A DNA stretch of 64,000 nt from AC-32 sp963715575 (GCA_963715575.1 OY970250.1:1178001-1242000), one strand, 5' to 3'. Positions 17,944 to 26,807 are shown, numbered from the stretch's first letter. The notes: generated by a model not told the origin, from the letters alone. Program-made: numbers and translations.

Positions 17944-18587
17944 GAGGCGGCAAGCTCGCGGGCTGGCTCGCCCTCGTCGGCTCGCTCGCGGCGCTCAACT
18001 ACGCGAGCCGCTTCTCGTCCGGCAAGCCGCCGGCGGACTCGCTCTACCGCTACGACACCGCGCTCAGCGGGGTCGTCTTCTACGCCCTGACGCTCGCCAT
18101 CGTGCTGCTGATCGCGCGCGGGCTGACGCCGGCCGAGCTGGGGCTGCGGCGGCCGGACTCCTGGCCGCGGGCGCTCGGGTTCACGCTTGGAGTGCTCGTC
18201 GGGTTGCTGATCGCAGAGTCGCTGCTCGAACAGCTGCTCCACGGCGCGCGCGAGCAAGGGCTCGAGCCGGCGCACTGGAACTCGGCCAAGGCAGTGCAGT
18301 TCGCGCTGAACGCGGCTGTTGTCGTGCTCGCCGCGCCGCTCGTCGAGGAGCTCACCTTCCGCGGCGTCGGCTTCCGGCTGCTCTCGCCATTCGGAAGCAT
18401 GGTCGCGGTGCTCGGCACCGCCGCGGCCTTCGCGGCCGACCACGGGCTCGTCGAGGGCTTCCCGGCGCTGTTCCTGTTCGGGGTCGCGGTCGCGCTCGTG
18501 CGCCTGCGCACCGGGAGCCTCTATCCGGGGATGCTGCTGCACGCCTCCTTCAACGCCTTCGCGCTCGCCGTTGCCGTCGCCCGCTAG
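17940..18587 (+). CDS. CPBP-family intramembrane glutamic endopeptidase
   Basis: A 215-residue membrane protein of the CAAX-protease/bacteriocin-processing (Abi, CPBP) family. The catalytic motif EELTFRGVGFR (EExxxR) is followed by a conserved His in ADHG and a second motif HASFNAF. About six membrane helices are predicted. Start is GTG 17940-17942, overlapping the lipoprotein stop. Substrates of this family are mostly unknown; coupling to an exported lipoprotein is the only context clue. Confidence 0.88.
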   Translation: MRGGKLAGWLALVGSLAALNYASRFSSGKPPADSLYRYDTALSGVVFYALTLAIVLLIARGLTPAELGLRRPDSWPRALGFTLGVLVGLLIAESLLEQLLHGAREQGLEPAHWNSAKAVQFALNAAVVVLAAPLVEELTFRGVGFRLLSPFGSMVAVLGTAAAFAADHGLVEGFPALFLFGVAVALVRLRTGSLYPGMLLHASFNAFALAVAVAR

Positions 18588-18591
18588 CAGT

Positions 18592-19947
18592 ATGTTTCCG
18601 ACCGTGCGGCGCGCAGCGGTGGTCTTGGCGGCGATGGCGCTTGCTCCCGCAGCGCACGCGGCACCGCCTGCCGTCACAGCCCAGGCGACGCCCACGAGCG
18701 GCGCCGCCCCTCTGCAGGTGACGCTGACCGCGACCGGCGACGCGGCGACCTACCACTGGGAGCTCGGCGACGGCACGACCGCGGACGGCCCTGCCGTCCA
18801 GCACACCTACGCCGCGGGCCGCTTCACCGCGAAGGTGACCGCCACCAACCTGCTCGGCGAGACGTCGCAGGCGACGGTCACGATCACCGCCACCGGGCTC
18901 ACCCTGCTCGGCCCGGGACGCGGCCGCTACCAGCAGCTCGCCCGCTTCCACGGCAGGCTCGTCCCCGGGGCCAAGGGCGCACGGATCGCCCTCTTCCGGA
19001 ACGAGACGCGGATCGCGGCCGTCCGGACCGGGCGCGACGGAACCTTCTTCGTCCGGGGCCGGATCGGCACCCCGGACGCGCGCTACACCGTCCGCTACGC
19101 GGGAGCCGTCTCGAACGCTGTTGCACTTGCGGTGCGGCCCGGGCTCGACACCGCCTTCCGCGGCTCGGGCCGCCTCGGGACGCCGCTCTCGCTGCTCGTC
19201 CGCGAGCGCCCGGCGACGGCGGGAACCGTGAGCGTGAAGGTCTGGCGAGGGAATCGGCTCGTCGCGGGCCGCTCCTTTCACGGTCGCCTGCGCCTGCGCC
19301 TGCCCACCGGCTCGGCGGGCGCCTTCCGCGTCCGGCTGACGCTGCAGCCGGCTCCCGGCTACCTGGCTGCCAGGCGCCTGCTCGAGCGGATCGTCTTCGC
19401 GCCGTCGCTCGGACCGGGCTCGGCGGGCCCGAGCGCCTTCGAGCTCGATCGCCGGCTGCACGACCTGCACTACGCGCTCGGCCGCGTGGACGGCTACTAC
19501 GGCCAGGACGACATCGACGCGGTCTTCGCGTTCCAGAAGCTCCACGGCCTGCCGCGCACCGGGCGCGTGGACGCACGCTTCTGGGCCGAGCTCCAACGCG
19601 CAGGCATTCCGCAGGCGCGCTACCCCGGCAGCCACGTCGAGGTGAGCAAGGGCCGGCAGGTGCTGTTCCTCGTCCGCGACGGCAAGGTCGCACTGATCGT
19701 GCAGGTCTCGACGGGCGCCACCGGCAACACGCCGCTCGGGCACTTCCGCGTCTACAGCAAGGTGCCGGGCTTCAACGCCAAGGCGATGTACTTCTCGTCC
19801 TTCTTCGTCGGCGCCTTCGCGATCCACGGCTACCACAGCGTGCCCCCGTACCCCGCGAGCCACGGCTGCGTGCGGATCCCGCTGTGGGTCGCGACTCGCA
19901 TCTACTCGCTGGTCGGCTACGGCACGAACGTCTACATCTACTGGTAG
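18592..19947 (+). CDS. L,D-transpeptidase with PKD and peptidoglycan-binding domains
   Basis: A 451-residue secreted protein. A signal peptide ends at about residue 22 (ALAPAAHA). Residues 25-100 form a PKD-like domain (TYHWELGDGTT, QHTYAAG), then a beta-rich spacer, a peptidoglycan-binding-1 repeat (about 285-340, HYALGRVDGYYG) and a YkuD domain with the catalytic HGYHSVPPYPASHGCVR motif. The YkuD domain makes 3-3 crosslinks or anchors proteins on peptidoglycan. The ATG at 18592 follows the protease gene by four bases. Confidence 0.92.
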   Translation: MFPTVRRAAVVLAAMALAPAAHAAPPAVTAQATPTSGAAPLQVTLTATGDAATYHWELGDGTTADGPAVQHTYAAGRFTAKVTATNLLGETSQATVTITATGLTLLGPGRGRYQQLARFHGRLVPGAKGARIALFRNETRIAAVRTGRDGTFFVRGRIGTPDARYTVRYAGAVSNAVALAVRPGLDTAFRGSGRLGTPLSLLVRERPATAGTVSVKVWRGNRLVAGRSFHGRLRLRLPTGSAGAFRVRLTLQPAPGYLAARRLLERIVFAPSLGPGSAGPSAFELDRRLHDLHYALGRVDGYYGQDDIDAVFAFQKLHGLPRTGRVDARFWAELQRAGIPQARYPGSHVEVSKGRQVLFLVRDGKVALIVQVSTGATGNTPLGHFRVYSKVPGFNAKAMYFSSFFVGAFAIHGYHSVPPYPASHGCVRIPLWVATRIYSLVGYGTNVYIYW

Positions 19948-19957
19948 AGGCGCCGCG

Positions 19958-20419
19958 CTGGCGCTGGCGCTGGCGCTGGTCGCGCTCGCGGCGGCCGGCT
20001 GGCTGGTCTACGCGCAGTGGTGGGGTCGTGGCGACACGCACGAGCTCGCCTGGCAGGACCTGAACCCGCGACTCGGCCGGGTCGAGTTCACGCGCAAGGT
20101 GAGCGCGGTCTACCACTCGCGGGCGCCCTTCGCCCACCTGCTCGAGGCGACCATGCCCGGCCGGGCGCCCGAACCGCCGCCGGTCGACTTCGCTCGCCGG
20201 GAAGTGGTCGTGGTCTCGCTCGGCCCGCGCTCGAGCACCGGCTACGCGTTGCGAGTCGAGCGCGTGATCGAGCGGCGGCGCGTGATCGACGTCTACCTCC
20301 GCGAGCAAACGCCCGCGCTCGGCGATCCGGTCGAGCCGCGGGTGACGTATCCGTACCGCGCGATCGCGATCGCGCGCAGCTCCAAGCCCGTCTACGTCAA
20401 GCTGCAGGGGAGACCGTGA
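19958..20419 (+). CDS. PrcB-C-like exported or membrane-anchored protein (CTG start proposed)
   Basis: The frame encodes a hydrophobic N-terminal helix made of Ala-Leu repeats (19958-20024), then a soluble domain with LGPRSSTGYALRVERV and VTYPYRAIAIAR, which resembles the C-terminal domain of the protease-complex protein PrcB. No in-frame ATG, GTG or TTG occurs before GTG 20099, which would cut off the helix. A CTG at 19958 lies seven bases after an AGAGG ribosome site, so I propose it as the start. If wrong, the coding part is 20099-20419. The function is not known. Confidence 0.62.
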   Translation: MALALALVALAAAGWLVYAQWWGRGDTHELAWQDLNPRLGRVEFTRKVSAVYHSRAPFAHLLEATMPGRAPEPPPVDFARREVVVVSLGPRSSTGYALRVERVIERRRVIDVYLREQTPALGDPVEPRVTYPYRAIAIARSSKPVYVKLQGRP

Positions 20420-20700
20420 CCGAGAACGACCCGCTCATCCGCCAGCTCCGGGAGCAGATCTCGGACAACGACCGCGCGATCGTCGAGGCGATCAACGCGC
20501 GCCTCAAGCTGGTCGCGCGGCTGAAGAGCTACAAGGAGTCGCGCGGCATGTCGTTCGTCGACCCGGAACGCGAGGAATGGATGCTGCAGTACCTGGCGCG
20601 TGCGAACCGGGGGCCGCTCTCGAGCGACGGCCTACAGGAGCTGTTCGACGAGATTCTCTCGCTGACCAAGCGAGAGGTCGAGCGCGGCGCCGAGAGCTAG
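20416..20700 (+). CDS. Chorismate mutase (AroQ type)
   Basis: A 94-residue helical protein. The segment LIRQLREQISDNDRAIVEAINARLKLVARLKSYK carries the Arg, Asp, Arg and Lys pattern of AroQ-type chorismate mutases, which convert chorismate to prephenate for Phe and Tyr synthesis. Start is GTG at 20416-20418, coupled to the upstream gene by GTGA. No fused prephenate dehydratase or DAHP synthase domain is present. Its stop shares a CTAG with the stop of the convergent nuclease gene. Confidence 0.82.
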   Translation: MTENDPLIRQLREQISDNDRAIVEAINARLKLVARLKSYKESRGMSFVDPEREEWMLQYLARANRGPLSSDGLQELFDEILSLTKREVERGAES

Positions 20701-21197
20701 TCCTCTTCTTCCGAAGTCTCCGCGAACTCGTCCGGCGTGACGTGGTCGAGGAACTGCTTGAACTCGCTGACGATCTCCTCCTCGTTGACGTCCTCGCCCT
20801 CGAACTCGATCGCCGACTCCTCGATCACCTCCTCGGCCGCGAAGATCGGCGCCTCGGCCCTGACGGCCAGCGCGATCGCATCGGACGGACGCGAGTCGAT
20901 CTCGATCTCTGAGCCGTTCTGCTGCACGGTGATCGAGGCGTAGAAGGTGTTCTCCTTCAGCTCGGTCACCGTGATGCGGACGATCTGGACGCCGAGCTCG
21001 CCGAGCATGTCGGTGACCAGGTCGTGCGTCAGCGGCCGCGGTGTGCTCGCGCCCTGGAGCTTCATCAGGATCGCCGCCGCCTCCGGGTGGCCGATCCAGA
21101 TCGGGAGGAACTTGTTCCCGTCGGCCGTCTTCAGCAGCACGATCGGCTGCTTGCCGACGAGATCGAAGCTCACGCCGTAGATGACCATCTCGTACAT
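20697..21197 (-). CDS. Bifunctional nuclease family protein (DUF151/BFN)
   Basis: A 166-residue protein. The segments PIVLLKTADGNKFLPIWIGHPEA, RPLTHDLVTDML and the SRPSDAIALAVR motif define the DUF151 (bifunctional nuclease) family, reported as DNase/RNase in plants and widespread in bacteria. A strongly acidic tail closes the protein. ATG at 21195-21197. It is convergent with chorismate mutase. The biological role in bacteria is unclear. Confidence 0.9.
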   Translation of the reverse strand: MYEMVIYGVSFDLVGKQPIVLLKTADGNKFLPIWIGHPEAAAILMKLQGASTPRPLTHDLVTDMLGELGVQIVRITVTELKENTFYASITVQQNGSEIEIDSRPSDAIALAVRAEAPIFAAEEVIEESAIEFEGEDVNEEEIVSEFKQFLDHVTPDEFAETSEEED

Positions 21198-21237
21198 CAG
21201 GCGTCCCCGGCTCGGGTCATAGCCTCAGGGTACCGGC

Positions 21238-21423
21238 TCAAACTTTGCGTAGAGGCGGGCGCTGACGCGGCGGCTCGAGCTCGAGGTCGTCCGCCGGAAC
21301 GGTGCGCGGCTCGCCGGTCAAAGCGTCCTCGAGAAAGGCCTGCCGCTGGGGCACACCCATGGGATCGAGGCCGCGCAGGTAGTACCGCCGGCCGTCGTAG
21401 AGGACGATTTCGCCGATGTTCAT
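21238..21423 (-). CDS. Small conserved-looking hypothetical protein
   Basis: A 61-residue protein starting at ATG 21421-21423 (MNIGEIVLYDGRRYYLRGLDPM). It is a compact beta-rich sequence ending in a proline- and arginine-rich tail. I know no named family. The frame extends to 21471, but the extension looks unlike a protein start. It lies between the DUF151 gene and tRNA-Ile, all on the minus strand. Confidence 0.6.
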   Translation of the reverse strand: MNIGEIVLYDGRRYYLRGLDPMGVPQRQAFLEDALTGEPRTVPADDLELEPPRQRPPLRKV

Positions 21424-21503
21424 AGCCGCAGTTCCTGAGACGTCATCGGCCGGGACTCGCCGGTCCGACATCCCTGGTGCGAGGGCGGCTAGGAAGAGGG
21501 AGA

Positions 21504-21577
21504 TGGGCGATCGTGGATTCGAACCACGGACCTCCGCCTTATCAGAGCGGCGCTCTAACCAACTGAGCTAATCGCCC
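21504..21577 (-). tRNA. tRNA-Ile (GAT anticodon)
   Basis: A 74-nt canonical cloverleaf: 7-bp acceptor (GGGCGAT/ATCGCCC), D-arm with AGTTGGTTA loop, anticodon loop CTGATAA giving GAT, T-arm with TTCGAAT, discriminator A. No CCA is encoded. It is a stand-alone gene, not in an rRNA operon. Confidence 0.97.
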
Positions 21578-21611
21578 GGGGCTGGGCAGTGTAGCGGCAG
21601 CCTGGAGCAGG

Positions 21612-22577
21612 TCAGGCCGTCTGGAACTCGGCCCACAACGGCCGGTGATCCGAGATGTGGAAGCGCGTGAACGCTCGGAACTGCGCCTCGGTTCGTTTCG
21701 GATCGTTCCAGAGATCCTGGAAGAGCGCACCATCGAAGTCGAACACGTTGCAGGCGCCCGTGAAGCGGTCCTTCGTCGTGCCCGGGAAGAAGGCGATCTG
21801 GTCGTACTGGTTGTCGGAGGCGATCGCCGAGCCGATCTGGGAGCTGTGCGGCGGAGTGGTCAGCCCGAGCGAGACGAGCGCGTCGAAGATGCGGTCGCCG
21901 GGTGCGGCCTTCGGGAGGTTGAAGTCGCCGAGCGGGACCACGTCGCCGACGTAGGACTTCTTGTCGCGATGGGTCTTGGCGGCCCACCAGGCGACCGCGA
22001 ACGTCTCCAGCGTGCGACGGTCGAGATCAACCGGAGCCTCGGAGCCGTAGAAGAGGTGCACATTCAGGAGCGCGAACCGGAATGCGCCCGACTCGAAGCT
22101 TGCAAGGTACGGGCCTCGGTCGAAGCCGGCGAAGGCAGTGGTCGCACCGGCGACGGCGATCTTCGGCAGCTGGCTCGGCGGGATCGCGACCCGACCCACC
22201 TCGCGCAGCCGCGAGACCTTGCGGTTGTCGTAGAGGAAGGCCTGCCGCTCGCGGTTGCCGGACGCGTCGGAGAAGAGCAGGTCGTAGCGCGAAGGCAGGT
22301 GCGAGTGGATCGCCTCGATGCCGCGCAGGTCGTCGTTCACCTCTTGGACGGCGATCAGGTCGAACCAGCTCACCACCTCGGCGAGCAGCGCGTAATCGCT
22401 GTCGAGCCGATCCTGGGCGCCGAGGTTCGCGACGTTCCACGTGGCGACAAGCAGCCGGCCCTTTCCCTTGGCGGGAATCTGGCGGCCCGGCTTGTGCTTG
22501 CGGTAGTCACGCAGCGCGGCCAGCTCGTGCGCGAGGTCGTAGGCGTAGTCGAAGCGCGGCTTCGGGAACGGCGGCAC
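21612..22577 (-). CDS. Endonuclease/exonuclease/phosphatase (EEP) family protein
   Basis: A 321-residue metal-dependent hydrolase. EEP motifs appear in order: ATWNVANLG (Asn), LIAVQEVND (Glu), NVHLFYG, PLGDFNLP (Asp, Asn) and ISDHRPLW (Asp-His). No signal peptide is visible, so it is probably cytoplasmic. The start is GTG at 22575-22577. DNA or a phosphoester could be the substrate; the family does not decide this. Confidence 0.88.
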   Translation of the reverse strand: MPPFPKPRFDYAYDLAHELAALRDYRKHKPGRQIPAKGKGRLLVATWNVANLGAQDRLDSDYALLAEVVSWFDLIAVQEVNDDLRGIEAIHSHLPSRYDLLFSDASGNRERQAFLYDNRKVSRLREVGRVAIPPSQLPKIAVAGATTAFAGFDRGPYLASFESGAFRFALLNVHLFYGSEAPVDLDRRTLETFAVAWWAAKTHRDKKSYVGDVVPLGDFNLPKAAPGDRIFDALVSLGLTTPPHSSQIGSAIASDNQYDQIAFFPGTTKDRFTGACNVFDFDGALFQDLWNDPKRTEAQFRAFTRFHISDHRPLWAEFQTA

Positions 22578-22614
22578 CGCTCCGTTCTACACCCGCGAGC
22601 GCGGTCGTGCCTAG

Positions 22615-22863
22615 CTAGTGGACGATCTCGGTGCGGACGAGGTAGTCCTCGACCGCCAGCAGGAACTCCGGGTCGGTGGCGATCTCGACCAGGGTGCCCT
22701 TCGTCAGGTCGTCGAGCTCGGCGTCGTGAGCGAGCTCGAACAGGAAGGGACCGAGCTTGCCGGCCTGCGAGAGGGCCGACATGCGGAGGACGAGGTCGCG
22801 GGTGACGTCGTCCTGGTTGATCGCCTCGAACGACTCGAGGTTGTCCCGGAGGGTCTCCAGCAT
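22615..22863 (-). CDS. Small acidic helical hypothetical protein
   Basis: An 82-residue protein (ATG at 22861-22863), acidic and almost entirely helical by composition (MLETLRDNLESFEAINQDDV). I do not recognise a family. It lies between parB and the EEP gene on the same strand, 47 bases downstream of parB, and could be part of that transcript. Confidence 0.6.
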   Translation of the reverse strand: MLETLRDNLESFEAINQDDVTRDLVLRMSALSQAGKLGPFLFELAHDAELDDLTKGTLVEIATDPEFLLAVEDYLVRTEIVH

Positions 22864-22910
22864 GGCACTGGGTCAACGACCCGCCGCTGCCTTTGGGTAC
22901 GGCCTGGCGC

Positions 22911-23753
22911 CTAAGCCACGCGTTCGAGCGCTTCGACCAGCTCGGCGAGCTCGGTCTCGTCCGTGAAGGCGATCTCGAGCCTTCCGGACACGATGCGCGC
23001 CGGGAAGCCGGTTAAACGTTCCGCGGCCTTGCAGGCGCGCTCGGCGAGGGCGGGATCGACCTTGGGCACCTTGCGCGGCTTCGTCTTCGCGCCGGCCCAG
23101 CGGGCGGCCCGCTCGGCCGCGCGCACCGACATCCCGCGCCTGACGATCTGGCGCGCCAACCGGCGGCGGCCGTCCTGGTCCGGGACCGCGAGCACCGCGC
23201 GCGCGTGGCCCTCGGTCAGCTCGCCCCGCTCGACGAGCGCGAGCACGTCGTCGGGGAGCTCGAGCAGCCGCAGGCGGTTGGAGACGGTCGGCTTCGCCTT
23301 GCCGACCCGCTCGGCCAGGTCGCCGAGCGAGAGCTCGAACTCATCGAGCAGCAGCGCGTAGGCGCGTGCCTCCTCGACGGCCGAGAGCTCCTCGCGCGCG
23401 ACGTTCTCGACCAGGCCGAGCAGGAGCGTCTCGCGGTCGTCGGCCTCCCGCACGAGCGCCGGCACCGTCGGGATCCCGGCCTCCTGGGCCGCCCGCCAGC
23501 GCCGCTCGCCCGCGATCAGCTCAAAGCCGCCGGCCGGGCGCGGCCGCACGACCACAGGTTGGACGAGCCCCTGCGAGCGGATCGAGTCGGCCAGCGCCGA
23601 GGTCGCCTCGTGGTCGAAGCGCTTCCGCGGCTGGCGCGGGTTCGCGTGGATCGTCTGGACGGGCAGGTGCGCCAGCTCGGGCTCGCCCGGGCCGCCGACC
23701 AGCAGCTCCAGGCCGCGGCCGAGGCCGCGCCGTTTCTCAGGTTCGGCCGACAA
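22911..23753 (-). CDS. parB: Chromosome-partitioning protein ParB
   Basis: A 280-residue ParB. It opens with the RRGLGRGLELL box, followed by the CTPase/sulfiredoxin-like domain with NPRQPRKRFD and the GERRWRAAQEAG C-motif, the helix-turn-helix (AERVGKAKPTVSNRLRLLEL) and a C-terminal dimerisation domain (about 225-280). ParB binds parS sites, slides as a CTP clamp and acts with ParA to segregate the origin. The start is a TTG at 23751-23753, overlapping parA by 17 bases. Placement next to parA and the origin is typical. Confidence 0.95.
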   Translation of the reverse strand: MSAEPEKRRGLGRGLELLVGGPGEPELAHLPVQTIHANPRQPRKRFDHEATSALADSIRSQGLVQPVVVRPRPAGGFELIAGERRWRAAQEAGIPTVPALVREADDRETLLLGLVENVAREELSAVEEARAYALLLDEFELSLGDLAERVGKAKPTVSNRLRLLELPDDVLALVERGELTEGHARAVLAVPDQDGRRRLARQIVRRGMSVRAAERAARWAGAKTKPRKVPKVDPALAERACKAAERLTGFPARIVSGRLEIAFTDETELAELVEALERVA

Positions 23754-24489
23754 GCTCCATCGCCACCTTCCAGTACGCGTCGGCTCCCGCCGAGTCGCGG
23801 TCGTAGGCCGTCACGGGCAGTCCATGGCTCGGCGCCTCGGCCACGCGCACCGAGCGGGGCACCGAGGTGCGGAAGACGAGGTCCCCGAAATGCCTGCGCA
23901 CCTCGTCGCTGACGTCGGCGGCGAGGCGCGTTCGCCGGTCGACCATGGTCAGGATCACGCCGCCGATCGAAAGCTTCGGGTTGAGCCGCGAGCGCACGAG
24001 CTCGACCGAGTCGACCAGCTGCGCGAGCCCCTCGAGCGCGTAGTACTCGGCCTGCACGGGCACGAGCACGCGGTCGGCAGCCGCAAGCGCGTTGACCGTC
24101 AGCGGCCCGAGCGAGGGCGGGCAGTCGACGAAGACGAAGGCGTACTCCTCCGAGGTGCCGGCCAGCGCGTCGGCGAGGTAGCGCTCGCCATCGCCGCGGC
24201 GCGAGAGCTCAACCGCCGCGCCCGCGAGCTCCGGCTTGGCCGGCACGAGGTCGAGCCGCGCGAAGCGGGTCGGCCTGGCCAGCTTCGGCAGCGGGATTCC
24301 GTCGAGCAGGTCGAGCGACGAGCTGCCGTTCGCGCGTTCGCCGAGCCCGGAAGTGGCGTTCGCCTGGGGGTCGAGGTCGACGACCAGCGTCTTCTCGCCG
24401 GCCTCCGCGAGGCAGGCGGCGAGGTTGACCGCGGTCGTCGTCTTGCCGACGCCGCCCTTCTGGTTCGCAAGCGCGTAGATCCGGCCCAT
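23737..24489 (-). CDS. parA: Chromosome-partitioning ATPase ParA/Soj
   Basis: A 250-residue Walker ATPase. The deviant P-loop is KGGVGKTTTAVNLA (11-24), with switch I LVVDLDPQANAT, Walker B VFVDCPPSLG and the conserved Ala-Glu-Tyr-Tyr-Ala-Leu-Glu-Gly motif. It drives origin segregation with ParB. The ATG start is at 24487-24489. It sits 15 bases downstream of rsmG, in the order rsmG-parA-parB usual for origin-proximal regions. Confidence 0.95.
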   Translation of the reverse strand: MGRIYALANQKGGVGKTTTAVNLAACLAEAGEKTLVVDLDPQANATSGLGERANGSSSLDLLDGIPLPKLARPTRFARLDLVPAKPELAGAAVELSRRGDGERYLADALAGTSEEYAFVFVDCPPSLGPLTVNALAAADRVLVPVQAEYYALEGLAQLVDSVELVRSRLNPKLSIGGVILTMVDRRTRLAADVSDEVRRHFGDLVFRTSVPRSVRVAEAPSHGLPVTAYDRDSAGADAYWKVAMELVGRT

Positions 24490-24504
24490 CGGGCGCCACG
24501 CTAG

Positions 24505-25083
24505 CTAGGCGAGCGGACGTTTTCGGGCCACGCCGGGGCGGCGAGGGAAGCCCGGGGGAGTCGGTCCCAGCTTGCGCAGGACGAGCAGGCCGGGCGGCGA
24601 ATCGGGCTCGAGCTCGGCGGCCAACAGCTCGGCCACATGGGCTACGCGATCGGCCTGCGCAGTCGGGCCGACGTACAGCACAGCGGCCCCACCGGGAACG
24701 ACGAGCGGCAGGCACCACTCCGCCGCAACCGGCGGCGGCGCGAGCGCCTTCGCGACGGCGACGCCCCACGCGTCGAGCGGCTGCTCCTCGGCTCGGCCGC
24801 AGACGACCCGCAGGTTCGGCAGGTCGGCAGTCCAGCGCTCGAGGAAGTCACACTTGCGCCGCGTCGCCTCGAGCAACGTCACGTCGCGCCCGGGCAGGGC
24901 GTGGGCCAGCGGGATCCCCGGCGCACCGCCGCCGGAGCCGACGTCGACGATCGGCCCCTCAAAGCGCTGCACCGTCTCGAGCGCCGCGAGGCTCTCGTCG
25001 AGATGCACCCGCCGCGCCTCCTCCCCGGAGACCGAGGTGAGCCCGGGGGTGGCGACAAGCTCGGCGAGCCAGCGCTCGATCAC
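24505..25083 (-). CDS. rsmG: 16S rRNA (guanine-N7) methyltransferase RsmG
   Basis: A 192-residue S-adenosylmethionine-dependent enzyme that methylates G527 of 16S rRNA. The SAM site is seen as VDVGSGGGAPGIPLAHALP, with the downstream LLEATRRKCDFLERW and VVCGRAEE segments. It is slightly shorter than the typical 205-215 residues. The GTG start at 25081-25083 overlaps the jag stop by four bases. It is part of the rpmH-rnpA-yidD-yidC-jag-rsmG run. Confidence 0.93.
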   Translation of the reverse strand: MIERWLAELVATPGLTSVSGEEARRVHLDESLAALETVQRFEGPIVDVGSGGGAPGIPLAHALPGRDVTLLEATRRKCDFLERWTADLPNLRVVCGRAEEQPLDAWGVAVAKALAPPPVAAEWCLPLVVPGGAAVLYVGPTAQADRVAHVAELLAAELEPDSPPGLLVLRKLGPTPPGFPRRPGVARKRPLA

Positions 25084-25772
25084 ACGGGGTCGATCACGAC
25101 GAAGCGGTTCGGCTCGGTGCCCTCGCTGCGCGTGACCACGCCCGCGTAGTCCTTCAGGCAGACGTGCACGACCTTGCGCTCCACGGCCGTCATCGGCTCG
25201 AGCTCGACGGAACGAGCCGAGGAGATCGCCCGCTCGGCGCTCCGGTTGGCGATCGCCGCCAGCGCCTCCTCGCGTCTGGCCCGGTAACCGGCGGCGTCCA
25301 CGACCACCGCCTTGCGCTCGTCGCCCCGGCCGCGCCAGACGACCGCATTCGCAAGGTACTGGATCGCGTCGATCGTCTGCCCGTGCTTGCCGATCAGGAG
25401 GCCGAGCTCACGACCGACGACCGTGGCCGTCACGCGCTCGTCGTCCTCGGCGATCTCGATCCGGGCACGGACGCCGATCGCCTCCAGGATGTGCTCGACC
25501 ACGCCGCGCACCTCGGCGGCCTGCTCGCCCTCGTCGGCAGGCGGGGCTGCCGGCTCCTCGACCGCCACGGCGGCGTCCACCGAGGCGACCACCCGCGCCG
25601 GCGCGAAGCCGACGCCTAGCAGCCCGCGCTCGCCCTCCGAGACGACCTGGAAGCGGACCGCGGCCTTGTCGATCCCCGGGCGGAGCTTCTCGAGCTCGCG
25701 TAGCGCGGCCCATTTGGCCTCGCCGACGGTCTCGCCGGTCGCCTCGACCTGCACCGACTCGGTCTCGGTCAT
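25080..25772 (-). CDS. khpB: Jag/KhpB RNA-binding protein
   Basis: A 230-residue protein with a Jag N-terminal domain (1-50, containing the ERGLLGVG motif), a KH domain with LIGKHGQTIDAIQYLANAV (about 125-150) and an R3H domain with the conserved region ending in TRSEGTEPNRFVVI. The N- and C-terminal parts are separated by an Ala/Glu/Pro-rich linker. In Gram-positive bacteria KhpB/EloR is an RNA-binding protein linked to cell-wall elongation. It is encoded directly after yidC (4-base overlap), as in most Gram-positive genomes. Confidence 0.93.
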   Translation of the reverse strand: MTETESVQVEATGETVGEAKWAALRELEKLRPGIDKAAVRFQVVSEGERGLLGVGFAPARVVASVDAAVAVEEPAAPPADEGEQAAEVRGVVEHILEAIGVRARIEIAEDDERVTATVVGRELGLLIGKHGQTIDAIQYLANAVVWRGRGDERKAVVVDAAGYRARREEALAAIANRSAERAISSARSVELEPMTAVERKVVHVCLKDYAGVVTRSEGTEPNRFVVIDPV

Positions 25773-26561
25773 CGCCGTGCACCGCCCTTCTTGCGCTTAA
25801 CCTTCCGCGGCTGTGAGGGCTTAGCGGGAGCGGTCGCCGGCTCCGGCGCGACCGCCGTCGCCACCTCCTTCGGCGGGGTGCGTGACGAGCGCTTCTCCGG
25901 TGCCGCCGGCCGCGGCATCAGCTGCCGCGTGACGAGACCCTGGCCGACCGTCCACAGGTTGGTGGTCATCCAGTAGAGGACGAGCCCGACCTGGAAGTTG
26001 ATGATGAACGGGATGAAGACGATCGGCAGGACGAGCAGCATGATCCGCTGCGACTTCTCGGCGGTCGCGCACATGAAGTAGCTCGAGGCGAGCTGGCTGA
26101 GCGCGTAGACGGCGACCAGCACCGGGCCCCAGCCCGCCGTAGGCCTTGTCGGTGATGTTCCAGAGCCCGAGCCATTCCAGGTTGTCGCCCGGCTCGTGCG
26201 GGAAGTGCTTCAACACCAGGTAGAGCGAGATGAAGACCGGGAACTGGGCCAGCAGCGGCAGGCACGACGCGGCCGGGTTGATGTTGTTCTCGCGGTAGAA
26301 CTTCATCAGCTCTTCGTTCTGCCGCTTCTTGTCGGTCTTGTACTTCTTCTGGATCTCCTTCATCTGCGGCGCGTGGCGCTGCAGGTTCTGCATCGAGTGG
26401 ATCTGCCGGACGGTCAGCGGCACCAGGATCAGCCGCACGATCACGGTCAGCGCGACGATCGACCACGCCCACGGGAGCCCGATCGTCCCGTGCGGGCCGA
26501 GCCACTCGAGGACGTTGCGCAGGAGGTTCTCGAGCGGGGTGAGGATGTGCGCGAGGATCAC
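25769..26561 (-). CDS. yidC: Membrane protein insertase YidC/Oxa1 (frameshifted in this sequence)
   Basis: Encodes the Sec-associated insertase. The N-terminal two thirds (26561 down to about 26133) contains the TM segment [20 protein letters not shown], a basic amphipathic loop and [20 protein letters not shown]. The last 117 residues, with three further helices and a Lys-rich tail, continue in another frame (25769-26122). The length is 3n+1, and one extra base in the GGG run near 26131-26133 explains the break; removing it restores [14 protein letters not shown] read this as a sequence error in a single gene. The GTG start at 26559-26561 overlaps the yidD stop (GTGA). Confidence 0.88.
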
Positions 26562-26807
26562 CGGAACAGCCTCTGGTCGTGTGCGTAGTCGACGCCGCCG
26601 CGGCTCCAGGGGTTGCAGCGCAGGAGCCGCCAGCCGGCGAGCAGCGAGCCGCGAACGAGCCCGTACTGCCGGAGCGCAGTCGAGCGCGTACTGCGAGCAG
26701 GTCGGGTGGTACTTGCACGACCCGTGCGAGAGCTGGCCGAAGGTGCAGCGCCACAGGTAGACGAGGCCGAGGCCGAGGTAGGCCGGCGCGCGGAGCGCGA
26801 CTCTCAC
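26558..26807 (-). CDS. yidD: Membrane insertion efficiency factor YidD (frameshifted in this sequence)
   Basis: An 82-residue protein of the YidD family, which helps YidC-dependent insertion. The first part reads [12 protein letters not shown] and [12 protein letters not shown]; the second part, one frame over, reads [20 protein letters not shown], the strictly conserved YidD core. The length is 3n+1, and one extra base near 26678 accounts for the shift. The GTG at 26805-26807 overlaps the rnpA stop, and its stop overlaps the yidC start. Confidence 0.87.

Noticed and set aside
19961..19980. Tandem GCTGGC hexamer repeat as a regulatory repeat
   Set aside because: It reads in frame as Ala-Leu repeats of a membrane helix of the PrcB-like protein.
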